From the NCBI GenBank assembly GCA_902805675.1, contig CADCTA010000046.1, positions 43,719-107,718 on the forward strand: a stretch of DNA of 64,000 bases, in the 5' to 3' direction. Below the pieces are notes generated by a model. The model saw nothing but the letters and a program-made list of their open reading frames with translations, made no database searches and was not told the origin of the DNA. The position numbers and the translations under genes are program-made. Source of the stretch: an uncultured Chthoniobacterales bacterium. GTDB lineage: Bacteria; Verrucomicrobiota; Verrucomicrobiia; Chthoniobacterales; UBA10450. Positions 55,971-64,000 of this stretch are shown here, piece by piece (positions within the stretch are counted from its first letter, which is position 1; each line of letters starts with the position of its first letter).

Positions 55971-57026
55971 ATGAATCTCTTCTGCGTCGGCATTAGCCAT
56001 CACACCGCGAGCGTCGATGTGCGCGAGCGTTACGTTCGCAACCCGGCGGTCGAGCGTACCGTGCGGGAAGCGGCCGGTTGCGCCGAAGCGCTTGTGCTCG
56101 CGACGTGCAATCGCGTGGAAGTTTACGCGGCCGCGGAGACTCGCGTGGAGAGCGAGGCGATCACGCGGTGTCTGACCGGCGCCCAGCAAGCGTTCGCTGA
56201 TGATGCAGGAGCGTTCTACCGCTTCGATGGCGAAGCCTGCGTGCAGCATCTGTTCCGTGTCGCGTCTGGACTCGACTCGATGGTCGTGGGCGAAACGGAG
56301 GTGCTCGGCCAGGTCAAACAGGCGTACGAAAAGGCGCGCAGCACCGGGGCTGCCGGGCGGTGTTTACATCGGTTGTTTCAGCGCGCATTCCGCGTCGCGA
56401 AACAGGTGCGCACGAATACGGAGATCACCCGCGGCTCGGTCTCAGTCGGCTCAGTCGCGGTGGAGCTGGCGGTGAAGATTTTTGGCGAGCTCAGCACGCG
56501 CAAGGTGCTGGTGCTCGGAGCGGGAGAGACCAGCGAGCGCACCGCGCGCGCCCTTGCTTCGCGCGGTGTTCGCGACCTGCGCGTGACGAATCGCTCAGGC
56601 GATCGTGCGGAGGCGCTCGCGGCATCCGTGGGCGGTCGGGCGGTGCCATTCGCCGGTTGGGAGACGCAGTGCCGCGAAGTCGACATTCTGATTTCATCCA
56701 CCGCCGCCGAAGAACCGCTCCTCACACGCGACAAGCTCGCGCCGATCCTCGATCTGCGCTGGGATCGCCCGCTCTTCATCATCGACATCGCGGTGCCCCG
56801 CGACGTCGCGCCGGACGTGAACGAGATGGAAGGCGTGTTCCTTTACGATATCGACTCGTTGCAGAGCATCGCCGACCAATCGCTGGCGCAGCGGCGTCAG
56901 CAGATCGCGGCGGGCGAAGAAATCATCGCAGGGCACGTCGCAGAGTTCGATAGCTGGCTGCGCCGGGGCGCAGGTGCTTCGCGGCCGCCGAGCGCCATCC
57001 CACATCCCGCCACAGCCGAGTCGTGA
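55971..57026 (+). CDS. hemA: glutamyl-tRNA reductase
   Basis: VGISHHTASVDVRERY, VLATCNRVEVY, SGLDSMVVGETEVLGQVK, LGAGETSERTARAL. Confidence 0.95.
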   Translation: MNLFCVGISHHTASVDVRERYVRNPAVERTVREAAGCAEALVLATCNRVEVYAAAETRVESEAITRCLTGAQQAFADDAGAFYRFDGEACVQHLFRVASGLDSMVVGETEVLGQVKQAYEKARSTGAAGRCLHRLFQRAFRVAKQVRTNTEITRGSVSVGSVAVELAVKIFGELSTRKVLVLGAGETSERTARALASRGVRDLRVTNRSGDRAEALAASVGGRAVPFAGWETQCREVDILISSTAAEEPLLTRDKLAPILDLRWDRPLFIIDIAVPRDVAPDVNEMEGVFLYDIDSLQSIADQSLAQRRQQIAAGEEIIAGHVAEFDSWLRRGAGASRPPSAIPHPATAES

Positions 57027-57049
57027 CGGCGGCGCGTCGTCACTGATCA

Positions 57050-58000
57050 ATGGACGCTTCCAGGCGTATCGTGCTCGGCACGCGCGGCAGTGATCTTGCC
57101 CGTACTCAGACGGCGATGGTGGAGGAAGCGCTCCGCGCGCACTCTCCGGACGTCGAGATCGCGATCGAAATCATCACAACGCGCGGCGACGAAAATAGCC
57201 GACATGCCGCGGAACCGATCGACCGCAAAGCGGGACGGAAGGGACTTTTCACCGGCGAGATCGAGCGTGCGTTGCTCGCGGGCGACATCGATGTGGCGAT
57301 TCACAGCGCAAAGGATATGCCGAGCGATCCGACGCCCGGGCTGGAGATCTGCGCGGTGCTGCCGCGGGCTTCGGTCGAGGATGTGCTGATCACGAAAAGC
57401 GCGGCAACGCTTTGGAACCTGCCGAACGGCGCAACCGTTGGAACCGGTAGCGTGCGCCGGCAACGTCAGCTGCAATGGGCCCGACGCGATCTCAACGTGG
57501 TGGAGGTGCGCGGCAACGTTCCCACTCGACTGCGTAAACTGATGGAGAATCCGTGGGACGCGATCGTCCTTGCGCGGGCGGGGCTGGAGCGACTCGGCTT
57601 TGATCTTTCGCACAATGAACTGGTATTTAACGGCGAGCGCCTGCGCGTTTACATGCTCCCGCGCGATCGATTTTTACCAGCCGGCGGCCAGGGCGTGATT
57701 GCGCTCCAGGTTCGCTCAGGTGACGAACGCGTCGCCTCAGCGGTGGCGCGGTTGAACGACGCGGAGACGTTGTTGTGTCTGCGTGCGGAGCGGGATTTTT
57801 TGCGACGGCTGCAGGGTGACTGCGACTCGCCGGTCGGCGTATTCGCCACGATCGAGGACGGGCAGTTCACGCTACAGTCACAGGTGTTCGTGGACGGCGA
57901 GGCCGCGCCAAAAACAGGCAAGACGCTCGCCCCGCTCGACCGGCAACCGGAGCTGCTGGCGGCAGCGTTGTTTCAGTGGATGTATGGACAAAAAAACTAG
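57050..58000 (+). CDS. hemC: hydroxymethylbilane synthase
   Basis: LGTRGSDLARTQT, AIHSAKDMPSDPTPGL, GTGSVRRQRQLQWARRDLNVVEVRGNVPTRL. Confidence 0.96.
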   Translation: MDASRRIVLGTRGSDLARTQTAMVEEALRAHSPDVEIAIEIITTRGDENSRHAAEPIDRKAGRKGLFTGEIERALLAGDIDVAIHSAKDMPSDPTPGLEICAVLPRASVEDVLITKSAATLWNLPNGATVGTGSVRRQRQLQWARRDLNVVEVRGNVPTRLRKLMENPWDAIVLARAGLERLGFDLSHNELVFNGERLRVYMLPRDRFLPAGGQGVIALQVRSGDERVASAVARLNDAETLLCLRAERDFLRRLQGDCDSPVGVFATIEDGQFTLQSQVFVDGEAAPKTGKTLAPLDRQPELLAAALFQWMYGQKN

Positions 58001-59501
58001 CGCAGGGAGATGCTGGCTCGTTGGCGCAGGCCCGGGCGATTTGGGTCTGGTGACTCTGCGCGCAAAGGAGTGCATCGAGCAGGCCGAGGTGCTGGTCTAC
58101 GACTACCTCTGCAATCCGGAGATGTTGAAGTGGGCGCCAGACGGTGCTGAGAAGATCTACGCGGGGAAGAAGGCTGGCGAGCACACGCTCTCTCAGGAGG
58201 AGATCAATGCGCTCCTCGTCGAGCGGGGGAAAGCCGGCAAGCGCGTCGTGCGGCTGAAAGGTGGGGACCCGTTCGTCTTCGGCAGAGGAGGGGAGGAGGC
58301 GCAGGCGCTTGCGGCCGCGGGAGTGCCGTTCGACATCGTGCCGGGCGTCACGTCGGCGATCGCGGGGCCGGCCTACGCCGGCATCCCGATCACGCACCGC
58401 GGCAGCAACTCGCACGTGACGTTCTTCACGGGACACGAGGACCCGACGAAGACGGAAAGCTCCATCGACTTCGCCGCGCTCGCGAAGCTGGGCGGCACAC
58501 AGGTGATGCTGATGGGCGTGGAGCGCATCGGCGCGATCTCGCAGCAGATGCTCGCGAACGGAATGCGCGCGGACCTTCCGGTGGCGCTGATTCGGTGGGC
58601 GACGACCGGCCGGCAGGAGACACTCACCGGCACGTTGCAAAACATCGCGCAACGCGTCGCAGATGCCGGATTTGAAGCTCCGGCGGTTGCCGTATTCGGA
58701 GACGTCGTGTCGCTGCGGAACGAATTGAATTGGTTCGAGCGCCGCCCGCTGTCTGGGAAACGCATCGTCGTCACGCGGACGCGGTCGCAGGCTGGCGTGC
58801 TGACCGCGCAGCTGGCTGCGCTCGGCGCGGACGTGTTGGAGTTGCCGACCATCCGGATCGAACCGCCCACGGATGTCCGCGGCTTCGCCGAGCTGGTGCA
58901 GGACGCGCACGCCTACGACTGGATCGTGTTCACCAGCCCGAACGGCGTGAACGCGTTCTTCGAGCTGTTCTACAAGTTGTATAACGACGCGCGGGAGATC
59001 GGTGGCGCGAAGATCGCGGCGATCGGGCCCGCCACAGCGCAGCGGGTAAAAGATTTCCGCCTCCACGTTGACCTGCAGCCGGAGGAGTTCGTGGCAGAGG
59101 CCGTCGTCCGCGAGTTCAAGAAGCAGGGCGGCGTCGAAAATCTGCGGATTCTCCTCGCTCGTGCGGAAAAGGCGCGGGACGTGCTACCGAAAGAGCTCTC
59201 TGCCATGGGAGGAATTGTCGATGAGGGGTTTGCCTACCGCACCGTGCCTGAAACGCGCGACGACAACGGCGCCCGTCGCCGGCTTTTGGAGGAAGGCGCA
59301 GACCTGATCACGTTTACAAGCTCATCCACAGTGGAAAATTTCATGGCTCTGGATCTGCCGTGGCCAGCAGGCATGCAGGTGGCGAGCATCGGTCCAGTGA
59401 CGTCGAAGACGGCGCGCGACCTGGGGCTGACTGTCGATGTCGAGGCGCGGCGCCACGATGTGCCCGGCCTCGTCGGCGCGATCCGAAAATTTTACGAATA
59501 G
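57984..59501 (+). CDS. uroporphyrinogen-III C-methyltransferase fused to uroporphyrinogen-III synthase (CobA-HemD)
   Basis: [48 protein letters not shown], then [30 protein letters not shown]; overlaps hemC end. Confidence 0.93.
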   Translation: MDKKTSAGRCWLVGAGPGDLGLVTLRAKECIEQAEVLVYDYLCNPEMLKWAPDGAEKIYAGKKAGEHTLSQEEINALLVERGKAGKRVVRLKGGDPFVFGRGGEEAQALAAAGVPFDIVPGVTSAIAGPAYAGIPITHRGSNSHVTFFTGHEDPTKTESSIDFAALAKLGGTQVMLMGVERIGAISQQMLANGMRADLPVALIRWATTGRQETLTGTLQNIAQRVADAGFEAPAVAVFGDVVSLRNELNWFERRPLSGKRIVVTRTRSQAGVLTAQLAALGADVLELPTIRIEPPTDVRGFAELVQDAHAYDWIVFTSPNGVNAFFELFYKLYNDAREIGGAKIAAIGPATAQRVKDFRLHVDLQPEEFVAEAVVREFKKQGGVENLRILLARAEKARDVLPKELSAMGGIVDEGFAYRTVPETRDDNGARRRLLEEGADLITFTSSSTVENFMALDLPWPAGMQVASIGPVTSKTARDLGLTVDVEARRHDVPGLVGAIRKFYE

Positions 59502-59513
59502 AACACGCGTCTG

Positions 59514-60242
59514 ATGTCCAAAGGGAAGATAGAATTACCGAGCGAGTTCGCGTCCGCGATGCAGCAGTTGAGTGCTGAAGCGGCCAAGGCGATTGCGCCA
59601 GACCTGCGGAACGGCCCCGACGACGAGACGCTGCCCGCGGAGGAGATTCGGCAGGAGTTCGTGGCGCTGAATGAGCGGATGGCCGGCATGGAAAAGTTGC
59701 TCGCCGACGGGCTCGCGAAGCTTGCCTCTGCGGGCTCACAAAACGGAGTGGCGGAACTTCCCGCTCAGATGCGGAAAATGGATGAGCATCTGGCCGCGTT
59801 GCGAAACACCGAGAGCGTCAATCACCGCCTCTTCAACACGCTGCACCAGGAGCTAAAAAGCTACCGCGACAATTTTCTCCGCGACACTCTGCAGAAGCCG
59901 TTTATCCGCGACTTAATCGTGCTGTTCGACGACCTGACCACTTTGCAGGGGCAGATGCGCTCCGCCGCTTCGTCACCCGAAGCGCGCCAGAGCGTGGTGG
60001 GGCAATGGTCGGACAACCTCGACAATGCGATTCACGCCCTGCTCGAGGTGATGCACCGCATGGAAGTCACCGAAGTCGAGTCGCGCGACACAGTGGATCG
60101 CACGCTGCACAAAGTGGTCAGCTACGAGCCGTCGGATTTCGCGGAAGACGACGGCCGTATCGTGATGCGCGTGCGTCGCGGATTCGTCTGGCGCGATCAG
60201 GTCCTGCGACCGGAAGAAGTGGTGGCACGGCGCTTCAGCTAG
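59514..60242 (+). CDS. GrpE-like nucleotide exchange factor
   Basis: coiled N-terminal region and C-terminal VVSYEPSDFAEDDGRIVMRVRRGFVWRDQVLRPEEVVARRF. Confidence 0.8.
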   Translation: MSKGKIELPSEFASAMQQLSAEAAKAIAPDLRNGPDDETLPAEEIRQEFVALNERMAGMEKLLADGLAKLASAGSQNGVAELPAQMRKMDEHLAALRNTESVNHRLFNTLHQELKSYRDNFLRDTLQKPFIRDLIVLFDDLTTLQGQMRSAASSPEARQSVVGQWSDNLDNAIHALLEVMHRMEVTEVESRDTVDRTLHKVVSYEPSDFAEDDGRIVMRVRRGFVWRDQVLRPEEVVARRFS

Positions 60243-60246
60243 GCCT

Positions 60247-60346
60247 GTCATGCGGAGCGGAGCGCAGCGGAGTCGCGCAATCCCGCGGCGCGACCGGCGA
60301 CGATGCACGGGCTCTCTCCACTTCTCTTCGCTCCGCTCGAGATGAC
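60247..60346. repeat. degenerate family-2 intergenic inverted-repeat element
   Basis: GTCATGCGGAGCGGAGCGCAGCGGAG ... CTTCGCTCCGCTCGAGATGAC between grpE-like and hsp70 genes. Confidence 0.6.
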
Positions 60347-60444
60347 TGGCCGGTGCCTGATTTCCTTCCGCTTTCGGCATGGAAACTGCACCTATGGGAA
60401 AGACGGGTTGGCCTCTGGTCTGCCCATAGCCCAAACACACGCAA

Positions 60445-62007
60445 ATGTCTCAACGTAAAGCAATCGGCATCGATCTTGGCACCACGTTCTCAGCGATGGC
60501 GCACATCGACCAATACGGTAAGCCGCAGATCATCCCGAACTCGGAGAGCGAGCGCATCACGCCCTCGGTGATTTTGTTTGAGGACGAGAACGTGATCGTC
60601 GGCACGCTGGCGAAGAACAACTCCGTCGCGGAGCCGGAACGCATCGTCGATTTCGTGAAGCGCGAGATGGGTAAGCCGAAAGACCAGTTTCACCGCGAAT
60701 TCGGCGGCAAAGTTTTCTCAGCCGAAGAACTCTCCGCCCTGATTATCCGCAAGCTCAAGTCCGACGCGGAAAAGTATCTCAAGGAAAAGGTCACGGATGC
60801 GGTGATCACGGTGCCTGCGTATTTCAGTGACGCAGAACGGACGGCGACGATCACGGCTGGCCAGCTCGCCGGGCTCAATGTTCTCCAGATCATCAACGAG
60901 CCGACTGCCGCGGCGGTGGCTTACGGTCTCGATAAACTCGGCGAAGACCAGACGGTGTTCGTATTCGATCTCGGCGGCGGCACGTTCGACGTCACCATCA
61001 TGCGCATCGAAGGCCACAAGATCGAGATGCTCGCGACCAACGGCGATCACCGGCTCGGCGGTAAGGATTGGGACGACGTGATCGTGAATCTCGTGGCCGA
61101 AGAATTCGATCGCGAGCACGGCGAAAATCCACTGCTCGACCTGCAGAGCTACCAGGATCTGCAAAGCCGCGCCCTGGCCGCGAAGATCCAGCTCTCCAGC
61201 CGGCCACGTACGGCAATCATCCACAGCTACAACGGCAAGAGCGTGAAGGTGGAGCTGACGCGCGAAGATTTCGAGGAGCGCACCCGTCACCTGGTCGAGC
61301 GTTGCAAGACGATCTGCGAGATCGTGATGCAGGAAGCGAAGCTCGAGTGGGCGGACCTGGGCAAGGTGCTGCTCGTCGGTGGTATGACGCGCATGCCGAT
61401 GGTGCGCGACCTGATCGTACAGCTCTCACCGATGCCGCTGGTAGACGACGTGAATCCGGATGAAGCGGTCGCAATCGGCGCCGCCATCCAGGCGATTCTC
61501 GTCATGCTCGACGAAGAGCAGGCTTCGGGCGAGCAGGTGCTGCCGGACGACACGCGGCAGCAATTTTCCTCACGCGAAGGCGCGCTGATTCAGGTGACGA
61601 ACATCACCTCTCACACGCTCGGCGTGGTGCTCTGGGATGAAGGACAGCTCGAGGAGTACGTCTACCCGATGATCTCTAAAATGAGTGCGATCCCTGCCAC
61701 GGCGAAGAACTTCTTCGGCACCGCGAGCGCGAACATGCCGAAGGCGGTCGTGCGCATCGTGGAAGGCGAGAGCACGCTGCCGGCCGAGTGCACTCCGCTC
61801 GGAGTTTGCGACGTCGAGTTGCCGCCCTTCCTCCCTAAAGGCTCTCCGGTCGAGTTGGTCTACGAGTACAATGCGAACCAGGTGCTCGAGGTTGCCGTCC
61901 ACGCGGCGGGCAACCAGACCAAAGTCTCGATCGAGAGAAACACGGGCCTCGCACCGCAGGAGATTGCCGCCGCCGCTGCGGGCATCGCCGAGCTGAGCGT
62001 GTCCTGA
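60445..62007 (+). CDS. Hsp70 family chaperone (DnaK-like, short C-terminus)
   Basis: IGIDLGTTFSAMAHI, VPAYFSDAERTATITAGQLAGLNVLQIINEPTAAAVAYG, FVFDLGGGTFDVTIM, LLVGGMTRMPMVRDLI. Confidence 0.95.
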   Translation: MSQRKAIGIDLGTTFSAMAHIDQYGKPQIIPNSESERITPSVILFEDENVIVGTLAKNNSVAEPERIVDFVKREMGKPKDQFHREFGGKVFSAEELSALIIRKLKSDAEKYLKEKVTDAVITVPAYFSDAERTATITAGQLAGLNVLQIINEPTAAAVAYGLDKLGEDQTVFVFDLGGGTFDVTIMRIEGHKIEMLATNGDHRLGGKDWDDVIVNLVAEEFDREHGENPLLDLQSYQDLQSRALAAKIQLSSRPRTAIIHSYNGKSVKVELTREDFEERTRHLVERCKTICEIVMQEAKLEWADLGKVLLVGGMTRMPMVRDLIVQLSPMPLVDDVNPDEAVAIGAAIQAILVMLDEEQASGEQVLPDDTRQQFSSREGALIQVTNITSHTLGVVLWDEGQLEEYVYPMISKMSAIPATAKNFFGTASANMPKAVVRIVEGESTLPAECTPLGVCDVELPPFLPKGSPVELVYEYNANQVLEVAVHAAGNQTKVSIERNTGLAPQEIAAAAAGIAELSVS

Positions 62008-62008
62008 G

Positions 62009-63634
62009 ATGCTCGACGTGAACGTCAATTTCCCTGTCCCACTCCCGGACGACCCGAAGAAGTGGGACGGCTGGAGCAAATACAAGTCCTCGAACTTGTA
62101 CGAGCGCCTGTGCCTGAATCCGCGCGAGAACCCAAGCAACGAGGTGATCGAAACGCATTGCCGCGAGCTGCTGCGCTGGTGGCAGAAGAAGCTCCCGCTG
62201 AAGAACCAGCCCAGCAACCCGATGTCGCAGTTGCTGCGTCCGGGCCTGGATGAGTCATCGCGTTATCTGACGCAGGCGCGCGTGGAATTGCTCGATCCCG
62301 CGCGGCGGCGGCAGATGGACGACGAGCTTGCCGCGCAGGCGCAGGATCAGGCAGTCGGTGAGTTTCACAAGTATCTCACCTTCGCGCTGGCTGACGGAAT
62401 CTTGACTCCTGACGAGGAGAAGAATCTGGTGCGTTTCGGCATCGAGCACGGTCTCACGCAGGAACAGATGGCCGGCTACATCGAGGCCGAGCTGCGCGAC
62501 GCGGGAGCACAGCGTGCTTTGCCGGCGCCGATCGCTCCGGCCGCTGAGGCGCCTGCCGTAGCGCGAGCGCCGCGACCTCGTCGCCAGGCTCTGCCTCCTC
62601 CGGAAGAATTTCTCCGCATGCTGCGCCTCACCGGCCTCGACAGCGACGGAATGAGCGACGACACACGCGACGCGTTCGTGAGCATGGCTGGGAACCTCGG
62701 GCTCGAGGTCGACGAAGCCGAAGGGCTGGTCGACCAGTATTTGGACGAAGCCGATGCCGCAGCGAACCCAGCGCCGGCCGCGCCCGCGCCGCGCGTTCAG
62801 GTTATCACCCAGGCTGCTCCGCAGCCGCAGCGCGCCGCAGCTCCTGCGCCGCAGCCCCAGGCTGTGCCAGCGGAGCAGGGAGATGAGCGCGCGCGCTTCC
62901 CAAATTTTGTCACCGCTGGCGGTGCCGAGATGGTGTTCGTGCGCTCCGGCGAGTTCGTCATGGGCAGCGACGCCTTCGATGCGCCGCCGAATGAGAAACC
63001 GCTCACGCGCGTGACGCTAAGCCGATTTTACATGTCCCGGCACCTCGTCACGAACGCGGAGTATGAGCAATTCGATCCCTCCCATGCGCGGAAACGCGCT
63101 GCCGGCGCCGGCGATCGACATCCGGTCATTTACGTGAGCAGCCTGGAGGCGATGAAGTATTGCCAATGGCTGACGACGCGGGAGCGGAGGAAGTTTCGTC
63201 TGCCGACCGAAGCTGAATGGGAGTACGCCGCGAAGGGCACCGACGGGCGCAAATACCCCTGGGGTAGCGAAGACCGGCGTGGCGACCTCGCGAACTTCGC
63301 GGACCGAAACACGGTGTTCGCATGGAGTGATCGCGACATCAGCGACGGCTATCCCGAAAGTTCGCCAGTGGGCGCTTTCCCGAGTGGCGTGAGTCCCTTC
63401 GGCATGCATGATATGGCGGGCAACGTCTGGGAATGGTGTCTCGATTACTTCGAAGCGTATCGCGGCACGCCGAAGGTGAATCCGAAAGGCGCAACCTCGG
63501 GAGCGAAGCGCTCCTATCGCGGCGGCAGCTGGAAGTCTCGATTCAATAGCCTGCGGACGACGACGCGCGGCTCAAACGTGCCGAGTTACTCGTGCAACGA
63601 TCTGGGGTTCCGGATCGTCTGCGAGTGCGAGTAA
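62009..63634 (+). CDS. multidomain protein: J-like N-terminus + TerB-like segments + C-terminal formylglycine-generating-enzyme (SUMF1) fold
   Basis: LYERLCLNPRENPSNEVIETHCRELLRWW...LTQARVELLDPARRRQMDDEL; KYLTFALADGILTPDEEKNLVRFGIEHGLT; FRLPTEAEWEYAAKGTDGRKYPWGSE...MAGNVWEWCLDYF...YRGGSW...DLGFRIV. Confidence 0.85.
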   Translation: MLDVNVNFPVPLPDDPKKWDGWSKYKSSNLYERLCLNPRENPSNEVIETHCRELLRWWQKKLPLKNQPSNPMSQLLRPGLDESSRYLTQARVELLDPARRRQMDDELAAQAQDQAVGEFHKYLTFALADGILTPDEEKNLVRFGIEHGLTQEQMAGYIEAELRDAGAQRALPAPIAPAAEAPAVARAPRPRRQALPPPEEFLRMLRLTGLDSDGMSDDTRDAFVSMAGNLGLEVDEAEGLVDQYLDEADAAANPAPAAPAPRVQVITQAAPQPQRAAAPAPQPQAVPAEQGDERARFPNFVTAGGAEMVFVRSGEFVMGSDAFDAPPNEKPLTRVTLSRFYMSRHLVTNAEYEQFDPSHARKRAAGAGDRHPVIYVSSLEAMKYCQWLTTRERRKFRLPTEAEWEYAAKGTDGRKYPWGSEDRRGDLANFADRNTVFAWSDRDISDGYPESSPVGAFPSGVSPFGMHDMAGNVWEWCLDYFEAYRGTPKVNPKGATSGAKRSYRGGSWKSRFNSLRTTTRGSNVPSYSCNDLGFRIVCECE

Positions 63635-63654
63635 CGCGGGCCCGTCGCCAGCCG

Positions 63655-63746
63655 GTTATTCCGACCGAAGTGGAGGAATCCCGTAGCCTGGCTGATCGGT
63701 GGCGCAGCGGGGTTCTTCGACTCCGCTTCGCTGCGCTCAGAATGAC
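63655..63746. repeat. family-2 intergenic inverted-repeat element
   Basis: GTTATTCCGACCGAAGTGGAGGAATCCCGTAGC ... GGGGTTCTTCGACTCCGCTTCGCTGCGCTCAGAATGAC. Confidence 0.85.
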
Positions 63747-63890
63747 AGCGTCGCTGTACACAGAAACGGCGCTCACCCGAGCGGCATCGTAGGCGTTGAG
63801 ATCGTTGAGCGGTGTCGCGCTTACGAACGATTGAAGCGGAACTTCGTTCGCCCGCGCTTGGGGTTCCAGTTGCCCCTTGCGGCGGGTCTA

Positions 63891-64000
63891 CGTGTCGAGC
63901 GACTCGTGCAACGATCCGTGATTTCGGATCGTCTGCGAGTGCGAGTATGCGGGACCGTCGCCAGCTGGTTATTCCAACCGAAGTGGAGGAATCCCGTTGC
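63891..64000 (+). pseudogene. partial duplicate of the 3' end of 62009-63634 plus the following repeat arm; in-frame stop
   Basis: 63891-64000 aligns with 63577-63687 (about a dozen substitutions and one 1-bp indel by eye); reading SDSCNDP*FRIVCECE versus SYSCNDLGFRIVCECE*; runs off the window edge. Confidence 0.75.

Noticed and set aside
57867-59066. 399-aa minus-strand ORF
   Set aside because: Antisense to the clearly recognisable CobA-HemD coding frame; Arg/His-rich composition typical of spurious ORFs in GC-rich DNA
63577-64000. Confident diversity-generating retroelement call
   Set aside because: No reverse transcriptase in the window and substitutions between copies are not adenine-specific; kept only as a check-worthy resemblance

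Overview
GC-rich bacterial chromosomal window. It is probably from a Verrucomicrobia-like genome; this is an inference from the gene mix, the intergenic repeat style and the subtilase C-terminal domains, and no rRNA is present. Most of it is ordinary chromosome: ruvA, ribF-truB-nrnA-rbfA-infB-nusA, hemA-hemC-cobA/hemD, apt, msrA, two tRNAs, MFS and RND transporters, CNNM/CBS proteins. The items most worth a second look are: (1) a GrpE-like / short Hsp70 / [degenerate J-like + TerB-like + FGE-sulfatase fold] three-gene chaperone module at 59.5-63.6 kb, with a partial duplicate of the last gene's 3' end running to the window edge; (2) an ergothioneine operon egtB-egtD followed by an osmoprotectant/EgtUV-type ABC transporter with N-terminal solute-binding and C-terminal permease domains; (3) a MerR/B12-binding regulator carrying the Wx9EH motif of CarH-type photoreceptors; (4) an exported ankyrin-repeat/L,D-transpeptidase fusion; (5) tandem ~1290-aa subtilases with duplicated C-terminal domains; (6) a MarR-RND operon with a SlyA-like palindrome and a perfect 13-bp inverted repeat upstream; (7) several families of intergenic inverted-repeat elements and a 17-bp tandem array. 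Coordinates and motifs were read by eye. No database search was run.
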